DNA of 64,000 nt from CBIHON01 sp966211965 (GCA_966211965.1 CBIHON010000023.1:1-64000), one strand, 5' to 3'. Positions 52,841-61,755 are shown, numbered from the stretch's first letter. Made by a program: numbers and translations. Notes: generated from the sequence alone by a model not told the origin.

Positions 52841-53160
52841 AGCGATTCATTTTCCAACGTGCGGGAGACTGTGGAAATAACAAAGCGAGCAGCCCAAGGT
52901 CGTGCAGCGGTTTGGAGCCGCACTCCGGCACGGCGGGCATTGCAGCATTGTCCTGTCTACAGCCTCCGGAATAGAAAGTCCGGACAGCCGGCATAGGAGG
53001 TATATAGCCGAATTCTCCTTTTTCTCTACTCCCCTCTGCGGTTCGAGCCTAGAGGGGGCCGCCCTGGAACGGGCGCTTAAGCACGGATTGCCTCGGAACA
53101 GTGCGATCTACGAATGAAGAAAAACCATCGGGAATAAATGAACACTTTAAGGAAGCAAAC
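52841..53160. other. Intergenic region, only small hairpins
   Basis: A 320-base gap after wzc. A short hairpin CGCCC-TGGAAC-GGGCG lies at 53060-53075. No RNA family, remnant or gene was recognised. AAGGAAG at 53149-53155 is the ribosome binding site of the next gene. Confidence 0.4.
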
Positions 53161-54321
53161 ATGATGCTGAAAACAGAGGCAAGCGCATACGAGCCTGCAT
53201 TCGATCACGTTCCCGAGCAAACCTGCGATGCGCAGGCAATCACCATTTCTGTTTTTGAGAACGAAATACCTTCCTTCGTCGGGCGCGAACTTGATCTTTT
53301 GTATGGAAACCTCTACTCCTCACTGGCGCAATTCAAGGTAAACGGCAAGCTCGACAAAGCAAGCACGTATGTCGTCCGCCAGGGCGGAAAAGCCGTCACC
53401 GTATTTCTGTTTCGATTGGAAAACGGCAAGGTCGAAGTTCTCAATGAAGTCATTTTTATCAGTGCTGAACAGATCAAGCAGTTCGTCACCATCGTTTTTT
53501 CGCGCTTCCATTCCGCCAAGTTCATTTGCTTTCGCTCGATACAGACCGATGCTGCGCGGCTGCCGTTCCCGCTTCAGAAGATCAACTGCCTGGAAGACAT
53601 CGTCGTCACCTTGCCTCCAAGACTGGACGATTATTTGGCGCAACTCGGGAAAAATACGCGAAGAAACATCAAGCGTTATACCAACCGCCTGAAACTGGAC
53701 TTCCCTTCAATCAGCTTCGAGATCCACGCACAGGACGATGTGCCCGATCAGATGATTCGCGATATCGTGGAATTGAACAAGGCCAGGATGAGAGGCAAGA
53801 ACAAGATATCGGCAATCGACGCACACGAAGTAGACAAGCTGATCAAGCTGGTGAAGACGTGCGGCCTGGTGTGCGTGGCCATGGTGGATAAAAAAATTTG
53901 TGCGGGCGCCATCAGTTTCCGGACCGGGGAAAACTATTTTCTCAATGTTCTCGCGCACGATCCTGCCTATGACGATTACTGGCTCGGCATTCTTTGCTGC
54001 TATCACACCATAGGCGAATGCATCGCGCGGCGCGGCAAGGAATTTCATTTTCTATGGGGCCGTTACGACTACAAATACACCTTGTTGGGAGTTCAGCGGG
54101 ATCTCGATTATCTGGTCGTGTATCGCTCTTATCTGCAATTTGTGTTCAACAGCGATACAGCCTTCACGCGGGCCTTCGAAGGATGGATACGGAAGGTGAA
54201 GTTGGAACTACAGGAAGCCAAGCGGCGCGACAGTCCCACCTATCGCAGAATGATGAGCTTGATGGATTATCTGCGCGCCTTGAAACAATTTAAATTGGAT
54301 TTTCCTGGATGGAGGAGGTAG
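53161..54321 (+). CDS. BioF2-like/GNAT-fold acyltransferase (paralog 2)
   Basis: A 386-residue paralog of the protein encoded at 39546-40694. The shared order of motifs is ENEIPSFVGRELDLLYGN, LQKINCLEDIVVTLPPRLDD, LGKNTRRNIKRYTNRLKLDF, KKICAGAISFRTGENYFLNV, FHFLWGRYDYKYTLLGVQRD. No signal peptide or membrane segment is visible. Its likely role is cytosolic acylation of a sugar intermediate of the exopolysaccharide. The start at 53161 follows AAGGAAG by five bases; an upstream in-frame GTG at 53101 has none. It is followed by a hairpin repeat and then a GMC oxidoreductase gene. Confidence 0.78.
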   Translation: MMLKTEASAYEPAFDHVPEQTCDAQAITISVFENEIPSFVGRELDLLYGNLYSSLAQFKVNGKLDKASTYVVRQGGKAVTVFLFRLENGKVEVLNEVIFISAEQIKQFVTIVFSRFHSAKFICFRSIQTDAARLPFPLQKINCLEDIVVTLPPRLDDYLAQLGKNTRRNIKRYTNRLKLDFPSISFEIHAQDDVPDQMIRDIVELNKARMRGKNKISAIDAHEVDKLIKLVKTCGLVCVAMVDKKICAGAISFRTGENYFLNVLAHDPAYDDYWLGILCCYHTIGECIARRGKEFHFLWGRYDYKYTLLGVQRDLDYLVVYRSYLQFVFNSDTAFTRAFEGWIRKVKLELQEAKRRDSPTYRRMMSLMDYLRALKQFKLDFPGWRR

Positions 54322-54329
54322 ACATCAGC

Positions 54330-54501
54330 GCCGCCGGAGCCGGTTCAGTGCTTTTCCAGCAGGTGCCCAGCGAAAAGAGTGTACTGCAGCAGCGTCACGC
54401 CGCTTGCTCAGGCATCCGCCTGAACCGTGCGCGGCGCCTTGCACGCCCCTCTTCCCGCTTAAGTGCCCCTGCTGGAAAAGCACTGAACCGGCTCCGGCGG
54501 C
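54330..54501. repeat. 172-bp element with 34-bp perfect terminal inverted repeats
   Basis: The left arm 54330-54363 and right arm 54468-54501 are exact reverse complements over 34 bases; each outer end reads GCCGCCGGAGCCGG inward. Pairing continues imperfectly toward the centre. The element lies between two plus-strand genes, 8 bases after one stop and 37 bases before the next start. The layout suggests a small non-autonomous mobile element or a strong RNA hairpin that attenuates or terminates transcription. Confidence 0.85.
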
Positions 54502-54538
54502 ATGAGAGTTAAAACGGAAATAAACGGGGACAATATTC

Positions 54539-56206
54539 ATGTTTATCGATACACGGCGCGTTGATGAAGGCAGCGCTTTTGAGACCACGGTGTGCATTAT
54601 CGGCGGAGGTGTGGCAGGCATCACCTTGGCGCTCGAAATGGAAAGAATGGGGATCGAAACCTGTTTGCTGGAAAGCGGAGGATTCGATCCGGACAATGCA
54701 ACGCGCGATCTCTATCGCGGCGAGGACATCGGCCTGCCTTACCATTTTTCTGATGGCTGCCGCGGCCGATTTCTGGGAGGCAGCAGCAACTGCTGGGGCG
54801 GCTGGTGCCGTCCGCTCGATCCCTGGGATTTCGAGAAGCGGGAATGGATAGCCTACAGCGGATGGCCCTTCGCCCTGAGCGAACTGGAGCCCTATTATCA
54901 GCGCACCCGCTCGTTGCTGAAACTGGGGCCGCATAATTTTGAACCGGCATTCTGGGAAGCTGCAATCAACAGGCGCGACGTGCGCCGGATTCCACTGCCG
55001 AGCGGCAAGGTCAGGGATACGATATCCCAATTCAGTCCGCCGGCACGCTTTGGCAAGCTATACAGGAATGCGTTGGGGCGCTCGCAACGAGTGCGAGCTT
55101 TTCTGTATGCCAATGTGGTCAATATCGATACGGACCGGCCGGCCCGCAATGTGTCCAAGGTGGATGTCGCAACGCTCAGCGGCCGCAAAATGTCGGTGTC
55201 CGCGCGGCTGTTTGTCCTGGCCACCGGGGGTATCGAGAATGCGCGTTTACTCCTGGCGTCGAACAAAGTCCAGCTCAAGGGATTGGGCAACGGCAATGAC
55301 CTGGTCGGCCGCTTCTTCATGGATCATCCGCGCCTGCAATCGGGCAGCATCCAATTCACCAAAAAGTGGGGCCGCAACAAACTGTACGACATCAAATATC
55401 ATTACATGAACTCGGCGGTCGCGGCACACGGAACCCATATCGCCGCACAACTGGCGTTGGCGCCGGAAGTATTGCGCAAGGAACGACTGCTCAACGCCAG
55501 GGTATGGTTTTCATCGATTTTCCCCGGCGAAGGCAGCGAAGGCGCGCAAGCGCTGTACCGATGCAAGCAAGCATTGCTGCAAAAGGAGCAAGCAGGATGG
55601 AAGCTCAGTCAGGATTTCGTCACCATGATTTCGCATCCGGTGGACACGCTCGGTTATGGATTCACCCGCCTGTTCCAGCCGCGCGCGCTGATACAGGGCG
55701 TAAAGTTTCAAATCATTGCCGAACCTGAACCGGACCCGCATAGCCGGGTCACCTTATCACTCTCCGACAAGGATCAGTTGGGCGTGAATCGTGTGCGCGT
55801 CAACTGGCGTCTGAGCGCGCGCGTGCAGCGCACGATCGACCGGACTCTTGCCCTCATCGCCGAGGAAATGCGCCTCGGCGGCGTGGCCGATGTGACGCTT
55901 GATCCGCCGATCGAGGGTGGCGCATGGCCGTCCAGCCTGGAAAAGGAAGGAACCTGGCATCACATGGGCACGACCAGGATGCACGATTCGCCGGCACGAG
56001 GCGTGGTGGATCAGAATTGCAAAGTGCATGGCTTGTCGAACCTGTACATTGCCGGCAGTTCGGTGTTCCCGACGGCGGGAGCAAATTTCCCGACGATCAC
56101 GATCGCGGCGCTCACCTTCCGCCTGGCCGAACATATCAATCAGGAACTAAGCCGCAGCGACACCATCTTGCCGTTGAAGAAAGAATCATCCCTGCTGGCG
56201 GTTTGA
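54539..56206 (+). CDS. GMC family oxidoreductase
   Basis: A 555-residue FAD enzyme of the glucose-methanol-choline family. The FAD loop is VCIIGGGVAGITLALEMERM with LLESGGFD. GRFLGGSSNCWGGWCRPLDP is the first GMC signature, FVLATGGIENARLLLASNKV the second. The C-terminal active-site motif is GTWHHMGTTRMHDSP with the catalytic His, followed by LYIAGSSVFPTAGANFPTIT. It has no signal peptide. It probably oxidises a sugar or alcohol group. Position suggests modification of a glycan precursor, but the substrate is unknown. It is bracketed by two hairpin repeat elements. Confidence 0.88.
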   Translation: MFIDTRRVDEGSAFETTVCIIGGGVAGITLALEMERMGIETCLLESGGFDPDNATRDLYRGEDIGLPYHFSDGCRGRFLGGSSNCWGGWCRPLDPWDFEKREWIAYSGWPFALSELEPYYQRTRSLLKLGPHNFEPAFWEAAINRRDVRRIPLPSGKVRDTISQFSPPARFGKLYRNALGRSQRVRAFLYANVVNIDTDRPARNVSKVDVATLSGRKMSVSARLFVLATGGIENARLLLASNKVQLKGLGNGNDLVGRFFMDHPRLQSGSIQFTKKWGRNKLYDIKYHYMNSAVAAHGTHIAAQLALAPEVLRKERLLNARVWFSSIFPGEGSEGAQALYRCKQALLQKEQAGWKLSQDFVTMISHPVDTLGYGFTRLFQPRALIQGVKFQIIAEPEPDPHSRVTLSLSDKDQLGVNRVRVNWRLSARVQRTIDRTLALIAEEMRLGGVADVTLDPPIEGGAWPSSLEKEGTWHHMGTTRMHDSPARGVVDQNCKVHGLSNLYIAGSSVFPTAGANFPTITIAALTFRLAEHINQELSRSDTILPLKKESSLLAV

Positions 56207-56315
56207 TTCATAAATGGCATGACGGCGATTTCGTAGACATGTTCGTGTACCGCGCCACGAACATGTCGCCGTTCAAGGCCCGCGCAGCAATCTGTTAGGA
56301 AACGAGGAGCGGTAT

Positions 56316-56438
56316 TAGAGCAGTTTCAGCCTGACTGTACACGGCCAAGGTTGAGCCGAGAAGCGCAACCGTACGAATGGTACAGTGAGCATCGCAGGCG
56401 CAAGATTGGCCGTGTACGGTCAGGATGAAATTGCTCTA
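56316..56438. repeat. 123-bp element with 33-bp terminal inverted repeats
   Basis: Arms 56316-56348 and 56406-56438 are inverted copies matching at 30 of 33 bases; both begin TAGAGCA at the outer end and reach ACGGCCAA inside. The centre (about 57 bases) has no open frame. The element sits between convergent genes and could act as a terminator. Its sequence is unrelated to the 54330-54501 element. Confidence 0.85.
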
Positions 56439-56474
56439 GCTCCTCTGCCCTTGCCAAATCGTATACACGGCGCG

Positions 56475-57647
56475 CTACGCTCTTTCCGGGAGAGCAGCTT
56501 CCCCAGCTTTGGAAGAAGTGAACGCAAAGAACATCAATACCACGACGATGAAATTTATCGGCGTTAAAAACCCATGCGGGCCATCACCCGTCATAAAAAA
56601 TCGCAATCCGAACCAAAAATATCCTATGCCGGCATAGACAACGAGCCGACGCCAGAACGCAAGCGAAAACGAGCGGCAAAATAGAGGTAACAGAAAAACA
56701 AAATCGTAGGCCAAGTGAAAAAACGACATGAGTGAAATCAAAGCGAGTGCCGCGAAAATATCTTCGCTCTCCAGGCGCCGGCAGAAAAACCTGAGATAGA
56801 GAGTCAAAGCAGCCGCAAGCACCAATCCCGCCACATAACCTATTCCGCGGAAAACATGCTTATCCCATTCCAATACCTTGCCAATGCTCATGATGTCGGC
56901 GGTTCCAATCCCCACCTCTTTCGCGCTTACCTGCAAGGGCTGGAAGGCGGTCTCGATCGGATTGATGCCCACGATCGCCGAAAACAAAAGCCATCCGATC
57001 GCCAGGAACAGGAAGGACAGGAGAATCAGCCGCACATTTTTCTCCAACAAGAGCCACAGCATGATGGGCGGCGCAAAGCTGTACTTCACGTAACTGGCGC
57101 CGAAGAAAGGCGCGGCGGACAACATCGGCCGCATTGACCAGCCAAGGTAGGAAAACAGCAAAATCAGCAAAGCCTGCTGGCCGTTCGAGATAGTATTTCT
57201 GAATGGCGTCGAGCAAAGAAATATGAACAGCACGGCCCAGAGCCGGCCTCCGGTGATCTTCGATCCGGAATGAGCAATAAAGTAGACGCAGGAAAATCCG
57301 AGAACGACATTGACGAGGGCCCACACCGGCTTGACCGTATTCCAGTCGAGCAGCGCCAGGGGGATGAAAAGAATGTACAGCAAATGAAGGTAATTGGGTC
57401 CCTGCGTCAGGATCAAAGCGCCATTTTTATTGCCGTCCAGGGAAACCTGATAAGGATTTTCGCCAGCCATCAGCAGCCTTGTCGGGCTCCACTGAAAATC
57501 CTGGCTGCTGCCGAGCGCGTTCTGAAATCCCTTGGCGATCGAGAGTGCAGCCAATACCGCCAACGCCAACAGCAGGAAGCGATAAACCACCTTGAGCGCA
57601 TCGTCGCCGATCTTGGCGCCGACGGCGGAGTCTAGAGAATTTTTCAT
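56475..57647 (-). CDS. GT87 (DUF2029)-type GT-C membrane glycosyltransferase
   Basis: A 390-residue polytopic protein with about nine or ten hydrophobic segments. The luminal loop SSQDFQWSPTRLLMAGENPY near residues 50-69 is the GT87/DUF2029 hallmark, with the Asp expected to be catalytic. RNTISNGQQALLILLFSYLG and GASYVKYSFAPPIMLWLL are further family motifs. GT87 enzymes use polyprenyl-phosphate sugars, and the mycobacterial members include the mannosyltransferase PimE and, as I recall, the arabinosyltransferase AftC. The gene follows the dprE2-like stop codon with no gap, so it is likely the arabinofuranosyltransferase of this operon, in the place AftA holds in mycobacteria. Confidence 0.8.
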   Translation of the reverse strand: MKNSLDSAVGAKIGDDALKVVYRFLLLALAVLAALSIAKGFQNALGSSQDFQWSPTRLLMAGENPYQVSLDGNKNGALILTQGPNYLHLLYILFIPLALLDWNTVKPVWALVNVVLGFSCVYFIAHSGSKITGGRLWAVLFIFLCSTPFRNTISNGQQALLILLFSYLGWSMRPMLSAAPFFGASYVKYSFAPPIMLWLLLEKNVRLILLSFLFLAIGWLLFSAIVGINPIETAFQPLQVSAKEVGIGTADIMSIGKVLEWDKHVFRGIGYVAGLVLAAALTLYLRFFCRRLESEDIFAALALISLMSFFHLAYDFVFLLPLFCRSFSLAFWRRLVVYAGIGYFWFGLRFFMTGDGPHGFLTPINFIVVVLMFFAFTSSKAGEAALPERA

Positions 57648-58385
57648 TCACAATCTCATTTTCTTAAAAATCGATTCCGGTATCTTTCGGATGACCACCA
57701 TGATCAAGCCCCACCAGCCGGGCAAATAAACCTCATCCTTCTTTTTCCGGATGGCTTGCTCGATTCCCTTGGCGATGGCGTCCGGACTTGCCCATAGCGG
57801 CCCTTTCTTGAAGGAGGCCGTCATCGGGGTGTCGACAAAGCCCGGCTTGATTGTCAGGACCTGCACCCCGCTTCGGTACAAACGGTTTCGCAGCCCCTGG
57901 AGAAAAATCGACAGCGCGCCTTTGGCCGTACCGTAGATGTAGTTTGACTGCCGCCCCCGGTCGCCGGCCACCGAACTGATGACGGCGATGGTGCCATGGC
58001 CTTGGGCTTCGAAATAGTTGGCGACATTGGTGAGCATGGAAATGATGCTGATCATGTTGGTGCTGAGTTCCTTGAGCGTCAGGCCGATGCTTTTCTCGCA
58101 CGCGCTCTGGGGGCTCAACGTGCCATGCGCCACCAGCACCATGTCGACGCCGCCCATTTCGGATACCGCGCGTTCAAACAACGGTTCATGCTGCTCGTAT
58201 GCGTTGGCATCGAAATCGGCATACGCGACGCTGGCGGCGCCGCGTATTTTCAAGTCGCGCGTCAGGCCGTCCAGGCGCTCGTGATTTCTGGCCAGGAGAT
58301 AGAGGCTCGCACCATGCTGGGCAAAGCGCCTGGCGGTCGCTTCGGCGATGGCCGAGGTAGCGCCTACGATCAATATTCTTTCCAT
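57648..58385 (-). CDS. dprE2: DprE2-like short-chain dehydrogenase
   Basis: A 245-residue SDR. The NAD(P) loop is ILIVGATSAIAEATARRFAQ, the Ser is in ISSVAGDRGRQSNYIYGTAK, which also has the Tyr-x3-Lys pair, and KPGFVDTPMTASFKKGPLWA follows. The SSVAGxRxRxSNxxYGxxK segment is that of DprE2, which reduces decaprenylphosphoryl-2-keto-erythro-pentofuranose to the arabinofuranose form. It is flanked without gaps by the DprE1-like gene upstream and the GT87 gene downstream, matching Rv3790-Rv3791 in Mycobacterium tuberculosis. Function is inferred from motif and synteny. Confidence 0.85.
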   Translation of the reverse strand: MERILIVGATSAIAEATARRFAQHGASLYLLARNHERLDGLTRDLKIRGAASVAYADFDANAYEQHEPLFERAVSEMGGVDMVLVAHGTLSPQSACEKSIGLTLKELSTNMISIISMLTNVANYFEAQGHGTIAVISSVAGDRGRQSNYIYGTAKGALSIFLQGLRNRLYRSGVQVLTIKPGFVDTPMTASFKKGPLWASPDAIAKGIEQAIRKKKDEVYLPGWWGLIMVVIRKIPESIFKKMRL

Positions 58386-59693
58386 CTATGTCAATCCTAA
58401 ACGTTGCGATTGGCGGGAAGCAAACTTCCCCAGTGCGCCATAGCGCTCTCTCAACTCTTGAAACGATTCCCAGTTCACATAACTTTTCTTGAAAGTACGG
58501 TCGCTCATGCGAGCGTCCTTTGTCAGATAAATCCGGCCGCCATAGTCGAGCACCATCGCATCGAGCGCATCCAGGAGTTCGAACAAGCCATCCTCGACCT
58601 TGAAATCGAGAGCGAGCGTGTAGCCCTCCATCGGGAAGGAGAGGAAATTCGCATTTTGCTTGCCGAACACCTTCAACACCGCAAGAAAGGAGCCGCGGCC
58701 CGAGCTGGAAATTTTTTCCAGAATTGCCCGCATTCCTTCGATCCCGGCCAGCTTGGGAAGAACGAACTGATATTGGACAAAACCGTTCTTTCCATACAGG
58801 CGATTCCATTGATGAAGACCGTCCAGCGGATAAAAGAACGATTCATAGTGAACCGTGTGCAAGGACTTTTCCTGCAGTACGCGATGGTAATAGAGGGTAT
58901 TGAATGCCTTGATTGTGAAGCGATTCAGCAACTTCCCAGGCATATCGAACGGCACCACTATCTGGCGCTTGGATCGCCGGTTCAAGTCCCCTTCCCTCGC
59001 ATGTTCTCCCAGCATGACCAGCGACCGGCCAAGCGCGGAGCCGGCAGCCAGGCAATCGATCCAGGCGACGGTGTAGGTGCTCCCCTGGTTTGCGTCGAGT
59101 AAATCAATTGCGTATTGCAGGTTGGGCGCCTTGAGCGTGTGCTGTTCGATGAAGGCGCTGCGTATCGGCTTCAGGCTCAGCGACGCCTCCAGAATAATGC
59201 CGGTGAGTCCCATGCCGCCGCAGGTGGCACGAAACAGCTCCGCATGATTTTGAGGGGAACAGCTGAGGATCTCGCCTGTCGCCAGCATGAGATCGAAGCT
59301 GTCGACATACTCGCTGAAGCATCCTTCCAGATGATGATTTTTCCCATGCACATCGCTGGCAATCGCCCCGCCAACCGTGACGAATTTGGTGCCGGGAGTG
59401 ACCGGCAAAAACCAGCCCTTCGGCACAAACACCTCCAGCAGTTCGGCCAGCGTCACGCCGGCACCGCAACGCAAACGTCCCCTGTCCGCATCAAAGTCAA
59501 GAAGCAAATCGAGATGCCTGGTGCCGATCACTTGCGGCGCCAAGGCGCTGTCTCCGTAGCTGCGTCCCATCCCCCGCGAGATGACCGTATTGCCGTTCAA
59601 GCGCGACAGACAGGTGGAAACCGCCGACTTTGTCGATGGAACCTGTTCTTCTGTTTCGATGCTTGGATAACGCCCCCACCCCTGTATCTTCAT
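58386..59693 (-). CDS. dprE1: DprE1-like FAD-dependent polyprenylphosphoryl-ribose 2-oxidase
   Basis: A 435-residue vanillyl-alcohol-oxidase-fold flavoenzyme. It starts IQGWGRYPS, then ISRGMGRSYGDSALAPQ (FAD), LPVTPGTKFVTVGGAIASDV and HGKNHHLEGCFSEYVDSFDL, all close to M. tuberculosis DprE1. LFRATCGGMGLTGIILEASL and the terminal YGGRIYLTKDARMSDRTFKK (Lys392, equal to the essential Lys418) also agree. The position of the benzothiazinone-targeted Cys387 is Ala361 here (GYTLALDFKVEDGL). The predicted reaction is oxidation of the 2-OH of polyprenylphosphoryl-ribofuranose. Its ATG overlaps the gtrA stop by four bases, and dprE2 follows with no gap. Confidence 0.88.
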   Translation of the reverse strand: MKIQGWGRYPSIETEEQVPSTKSAVSTCLSRLNGNTVISRGMGRSYGDSALAPQVIGTRHLDLLLDFDADRGRLRCGAGVTLAELLEVFVPKGWFLPVTPGTKFVTVGGAIASDVHGKNHHLEGCFSEYVDSFDLMLATGEILSCSPQNHAELFRATCGGMGLTGIILEASLSLKPIRSAFIEQHTLKAPNLQYAIDLLDANQGSTYTVAWIDCLAAGSALGRSLVMLGEHAREGDLNRRSKRQIVVPFDMPGKLLNRFTIKAFNTLYYHRVLQEKSLHTVHYESFFYPLDGLHQWNRLYGKNGFVQYQFVLPKLAGIEGMRAILEKISSSGRGSFLAVLKVFGKQNANFLSFPMEGYTLALDFKVEDGLFELLDALDAMVLDYGGRIYLTKDARMSDRTFKKSYVNWESFQELRERYGALGKFASRQSQRLGLT

Positions 59694-60085
59694 CGGGCGA
59701 CGCCCTCATGAAAGACCAGCCGCTTGTCGAGCTGGTACTTGGCGATATAACCGAGCGCCAATCCGATCGCGCCGCCGAGATAGCGCAATTCCTTGGTTTT
59801 AAAAAAGTAATCGAACCCGAACTCGAAACCCCAGAAGACAGTCGTCGTCAAGATGCCTGTCAACGCGTATAAAAAAAATGTCTGGCCGTCGTGCACGGCA
59901 TCACGGGTACGAAACCGGAATATATAGCGCTTGTCGAGCCAATACTTGAGAAGCAGGCCAACCCCGGTACCAATCATCACCGACAAGAAAACGCTGTACA
60001 TTCCCGCATAAAGCCGGATCGCCAGATCCTGGCTCAGGATATTGGCTGCGGTAGCGAGCAATGCAAAAAGTATGTAAAGAATCAT
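59690..60085 (-). CDS. GtrA family membrane protein
   Basis: A 131-residue protein with four hydrophobic segments typical of GtrA: ILYILFALLATAANILSQDL, a second helix through IGTGVGLLLKYWLDKRYIFR with the family motif K-x2-L-D-K, FFLYALTGILTTTVFWGFEF, and GGAIGLALGYIAKYQLDKRL. GtrA proteins move or anchor polyprenyl-linked sugars. Rv3789, the gene before dprE1 in mycobacteria, is of this family. It is first in the operon gtrA-dprE1-dprE2-GT87. Its upstream and 5' coding sequence has a second copy at 63341-63480. Confidence 0.88.
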   Translation of the reverse strand: MILYILFALLATAANILSQDLAIRLYAGMYSVFLSVMIGTGVGLLLKYWLDKRYIFRFRTRDAVHDGQTFFLYALTGILTTTVFWGFEFGFDYFFKTKELRYLGGAIGLALGYIAKYQLDKRLVFHEGVAR

Positions 60086-60158
60086 TTAGCGTCACAGCAA
60101 GCTTTGATCATCCATTCTAGCCACCGGCAAAAATTGCCGACTTGATTATTATCATTTT
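60021..60158. repeat. Direct repeat copy 1: 5' end and upstream region of gtrA
   Basis: Sequence 60021-60095 matches 63341-63415 at about 62 of 75 bases, including both ATG positions and the first 20 or so codons. Both copies are followed 55-59 bases further by TTGATNATTATCATTT, likely part of the promoter. The two copies are in the same orientation and bound a segment of about 3.3 kb. Confidence 0.85.
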
Positions 60159-60240
60159 TTACGTCGATTGTCGGCGGTCACCTGTTTTGCTGCCAAATCT
60201 GTTTCATAACTTTCTCTATCCGCAGATCAGGCAGAAGATG

Positions 60241-61755
60241 TCAGCGTTCAAAAGAAAGATAAAAGCCCGTCTCGCGCTCCTGCTCCCGATACGCAAGAAG
60301 CGCCGATTTCAGTTTGGAAGCCCCGTCCTGGCTGGCTGCGAAAAAGGCGACCCGGCTGTCCGCAGGAGTGATATCGGGTAAAGGCAGATTGAGAGTGGCG
60401 ACCTTGATCCAGTTGTCGGGCCGCTTCGTGAACCAGGAATCGTAGACGATCGCATATTCGACGTTATGCTTCTGCATCAGCCGGTTGATCCAATCAACCG
60501 GCTCGTCCTTGATCCTGGCTTTCAGCGCCTCATTCGAACCCAATCCCCACAGGTCGAGCACATAGTTCCCGGACCGGAATGAGACTAGGCCGAGGTCATT
60601 CACCGCGACCGGGGCTTTGATATAGTCCCGCACGATCACGCCCATCTGTTCCTGTTGGTCGGAAATATTTCTGCTGGCAAACGGAGTCGTCATCGTTGCA
60701 TATATCAGGGATTTCGACGCCAAAACCAGCACCGCGACAAGCACTGCGATGGTCGCGGTGCTCGCCGTCGCGGATGTCCTTTGGCCAAAATCAATCGCTG
60801 GCAATCTGGAGATGAGCAGCAGGACGATCCAGGAATAGTAGTAGACTTCATATCTGCCGTAACCGTTGGTCGCACCGAAAATCAAATGCAGAATGCTTGG
60901 CAATATTATCCAGAGAACCGCTTTCAGCCTCTCTTGCCGAAAAACATAGAGCGTGTAGAAGACGACCGGCAGGAAAAAAATCTCTGCCCGGAAATTCGCT
61001 TTAAATTTGAGAAACAAGTTGGCCAAGTGATTGCCGCCCTCGTTGAAGACGCTCTTTGCCTGAATGGAGGAAGGAAGATATCCCAAACCCATCTTGCTCA
61101 GAAATACCGAGAAGAGCACCAGGAAAAAAATGGTCAGGGCGAGCGTCCCGACTGCCTGTTTGCGTCTGGTGTTGGTAACGAACAGATAGACCAGCACCGG
61201 ACCGGAGATGGCGAGGCCTTCATATCGGATGAGCGGCAACAATATGAGAGCAATCCAGAAAAGTTTTCCATATGCGGCATTGATACAGCAGTACGCAATG
61301 AATACCACCAGCAAGACCTGGACCGAATGCTCCATGCCGGTAAATACCAGGCCATAATAATTCAACAGCGCACAGAGCAGGACTGCTCCCAGAGCCGCCA
61401 CCAGAACCGGCTGCGACTTCGATATTTGCCGGAACGCCAGCGCACTCGCAAGCAGGAATGCCAGGATATTGATCAGCAAGGGAACATACTCGAAGAAGCC
61501 GGCGCCGCCGAAAGGCGCGAGGAAAAACGGCCACAAGATGCTGGAGGAAGGGGCGGAATATTCCTGCAAATTGATACCGTAATGCCCGGCGTGAATATTA
61601 CGTGCCAGCGCCAAGTGAATATACGGATCGTCCAGCGTATAAAAAAATTTACCGCTTGTAGCGATAATCAGCATGAGAAGCGCCAACAGTGGAACTACCG
61701 CCGCCAGCATGAACATGGTCCACTGCTTTCCTGAAGGGATATCGTTGATTTTCAT
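60241..61755 (-). CDS. GT-C membrane glycosyltransferase (AftB/PMT-like)
   Basis: A 504-residue membrane protein with about ten hydrophobic segments and a soluble C-terminus. The first luminal loop TLDDPYIHLALARNIHAGHY, then SAPSSSILWPF, has the Asp-Asp pattern and SP/SS-SxLW phrase of GT-C enzymes such as mycobacterial terminal arabinofuranosyltransferases (AftB) and protein O-mannosyltransferases. The C-terminal VNDLGLVSFRSGNYVLDLWG is common in that group. Together with the neighbouring dprE genes this suggests transfer of arabinofuranose from the lipid carrier in the periplasm. Donor identity is inference. It lies 155 bases upstream of gtrA on the same strand. Confidence 0.72.
   Translation of the reverse strand: MKINDIPSGKQWTMFMLAAVVPLLALLMLIIATSGKFFYTLDDPYIHLALARNIHAGHYGINLQEYSAPSSSILWPFFLAPFGGAGFFEYVPLLINILAFLLASALAFRQISKSQPVLVAALGAVLLCALLNYYGLVFTGMEHSVQVLLVVFIAYCCINAAYGKLFWIALILLPLIRYEGLAISGPVLVYLFVTNTRRKQAVGTLALTIFFLVLFSVFLSKMGLGYLPSSIQAKSVFNEGGNHLANLFLKFKANFRAEIFFLPVVFYTLYVFRQERLKAVLWIILPSILHLIFGATNGYGRYEVYYYSWIVLLLISRLPAIDFGQRTSATASTATIAVLVAVLVLASKSLIYATMTTPFASRNISDQQEQMGVIVRDYIKAPVAVNDLGLVSFRSGNYVLDLWGLGSNEALKARIKDEPVDWINRLMQKHNVEYAIVYDSWFTKRPDNWIKVATLNLPLPDITPADSRVAFFAASQDGASKLKSALLAYREQERETGFYLSFER

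Noticed and set aside
52841..53160. Possible riboswitch upstream of the second BioF2-like gene
   Set aside because: I compared it by eye with the c-di-GMP-I riboswitch consensus and found no match; only a small hairpin is present.
60655..61734. 359-codon plus-strand open frame opposite the GT-C gene
   Set aside because: Charged, Gln-rich antisense shadow of a hydrophobic protein gene.
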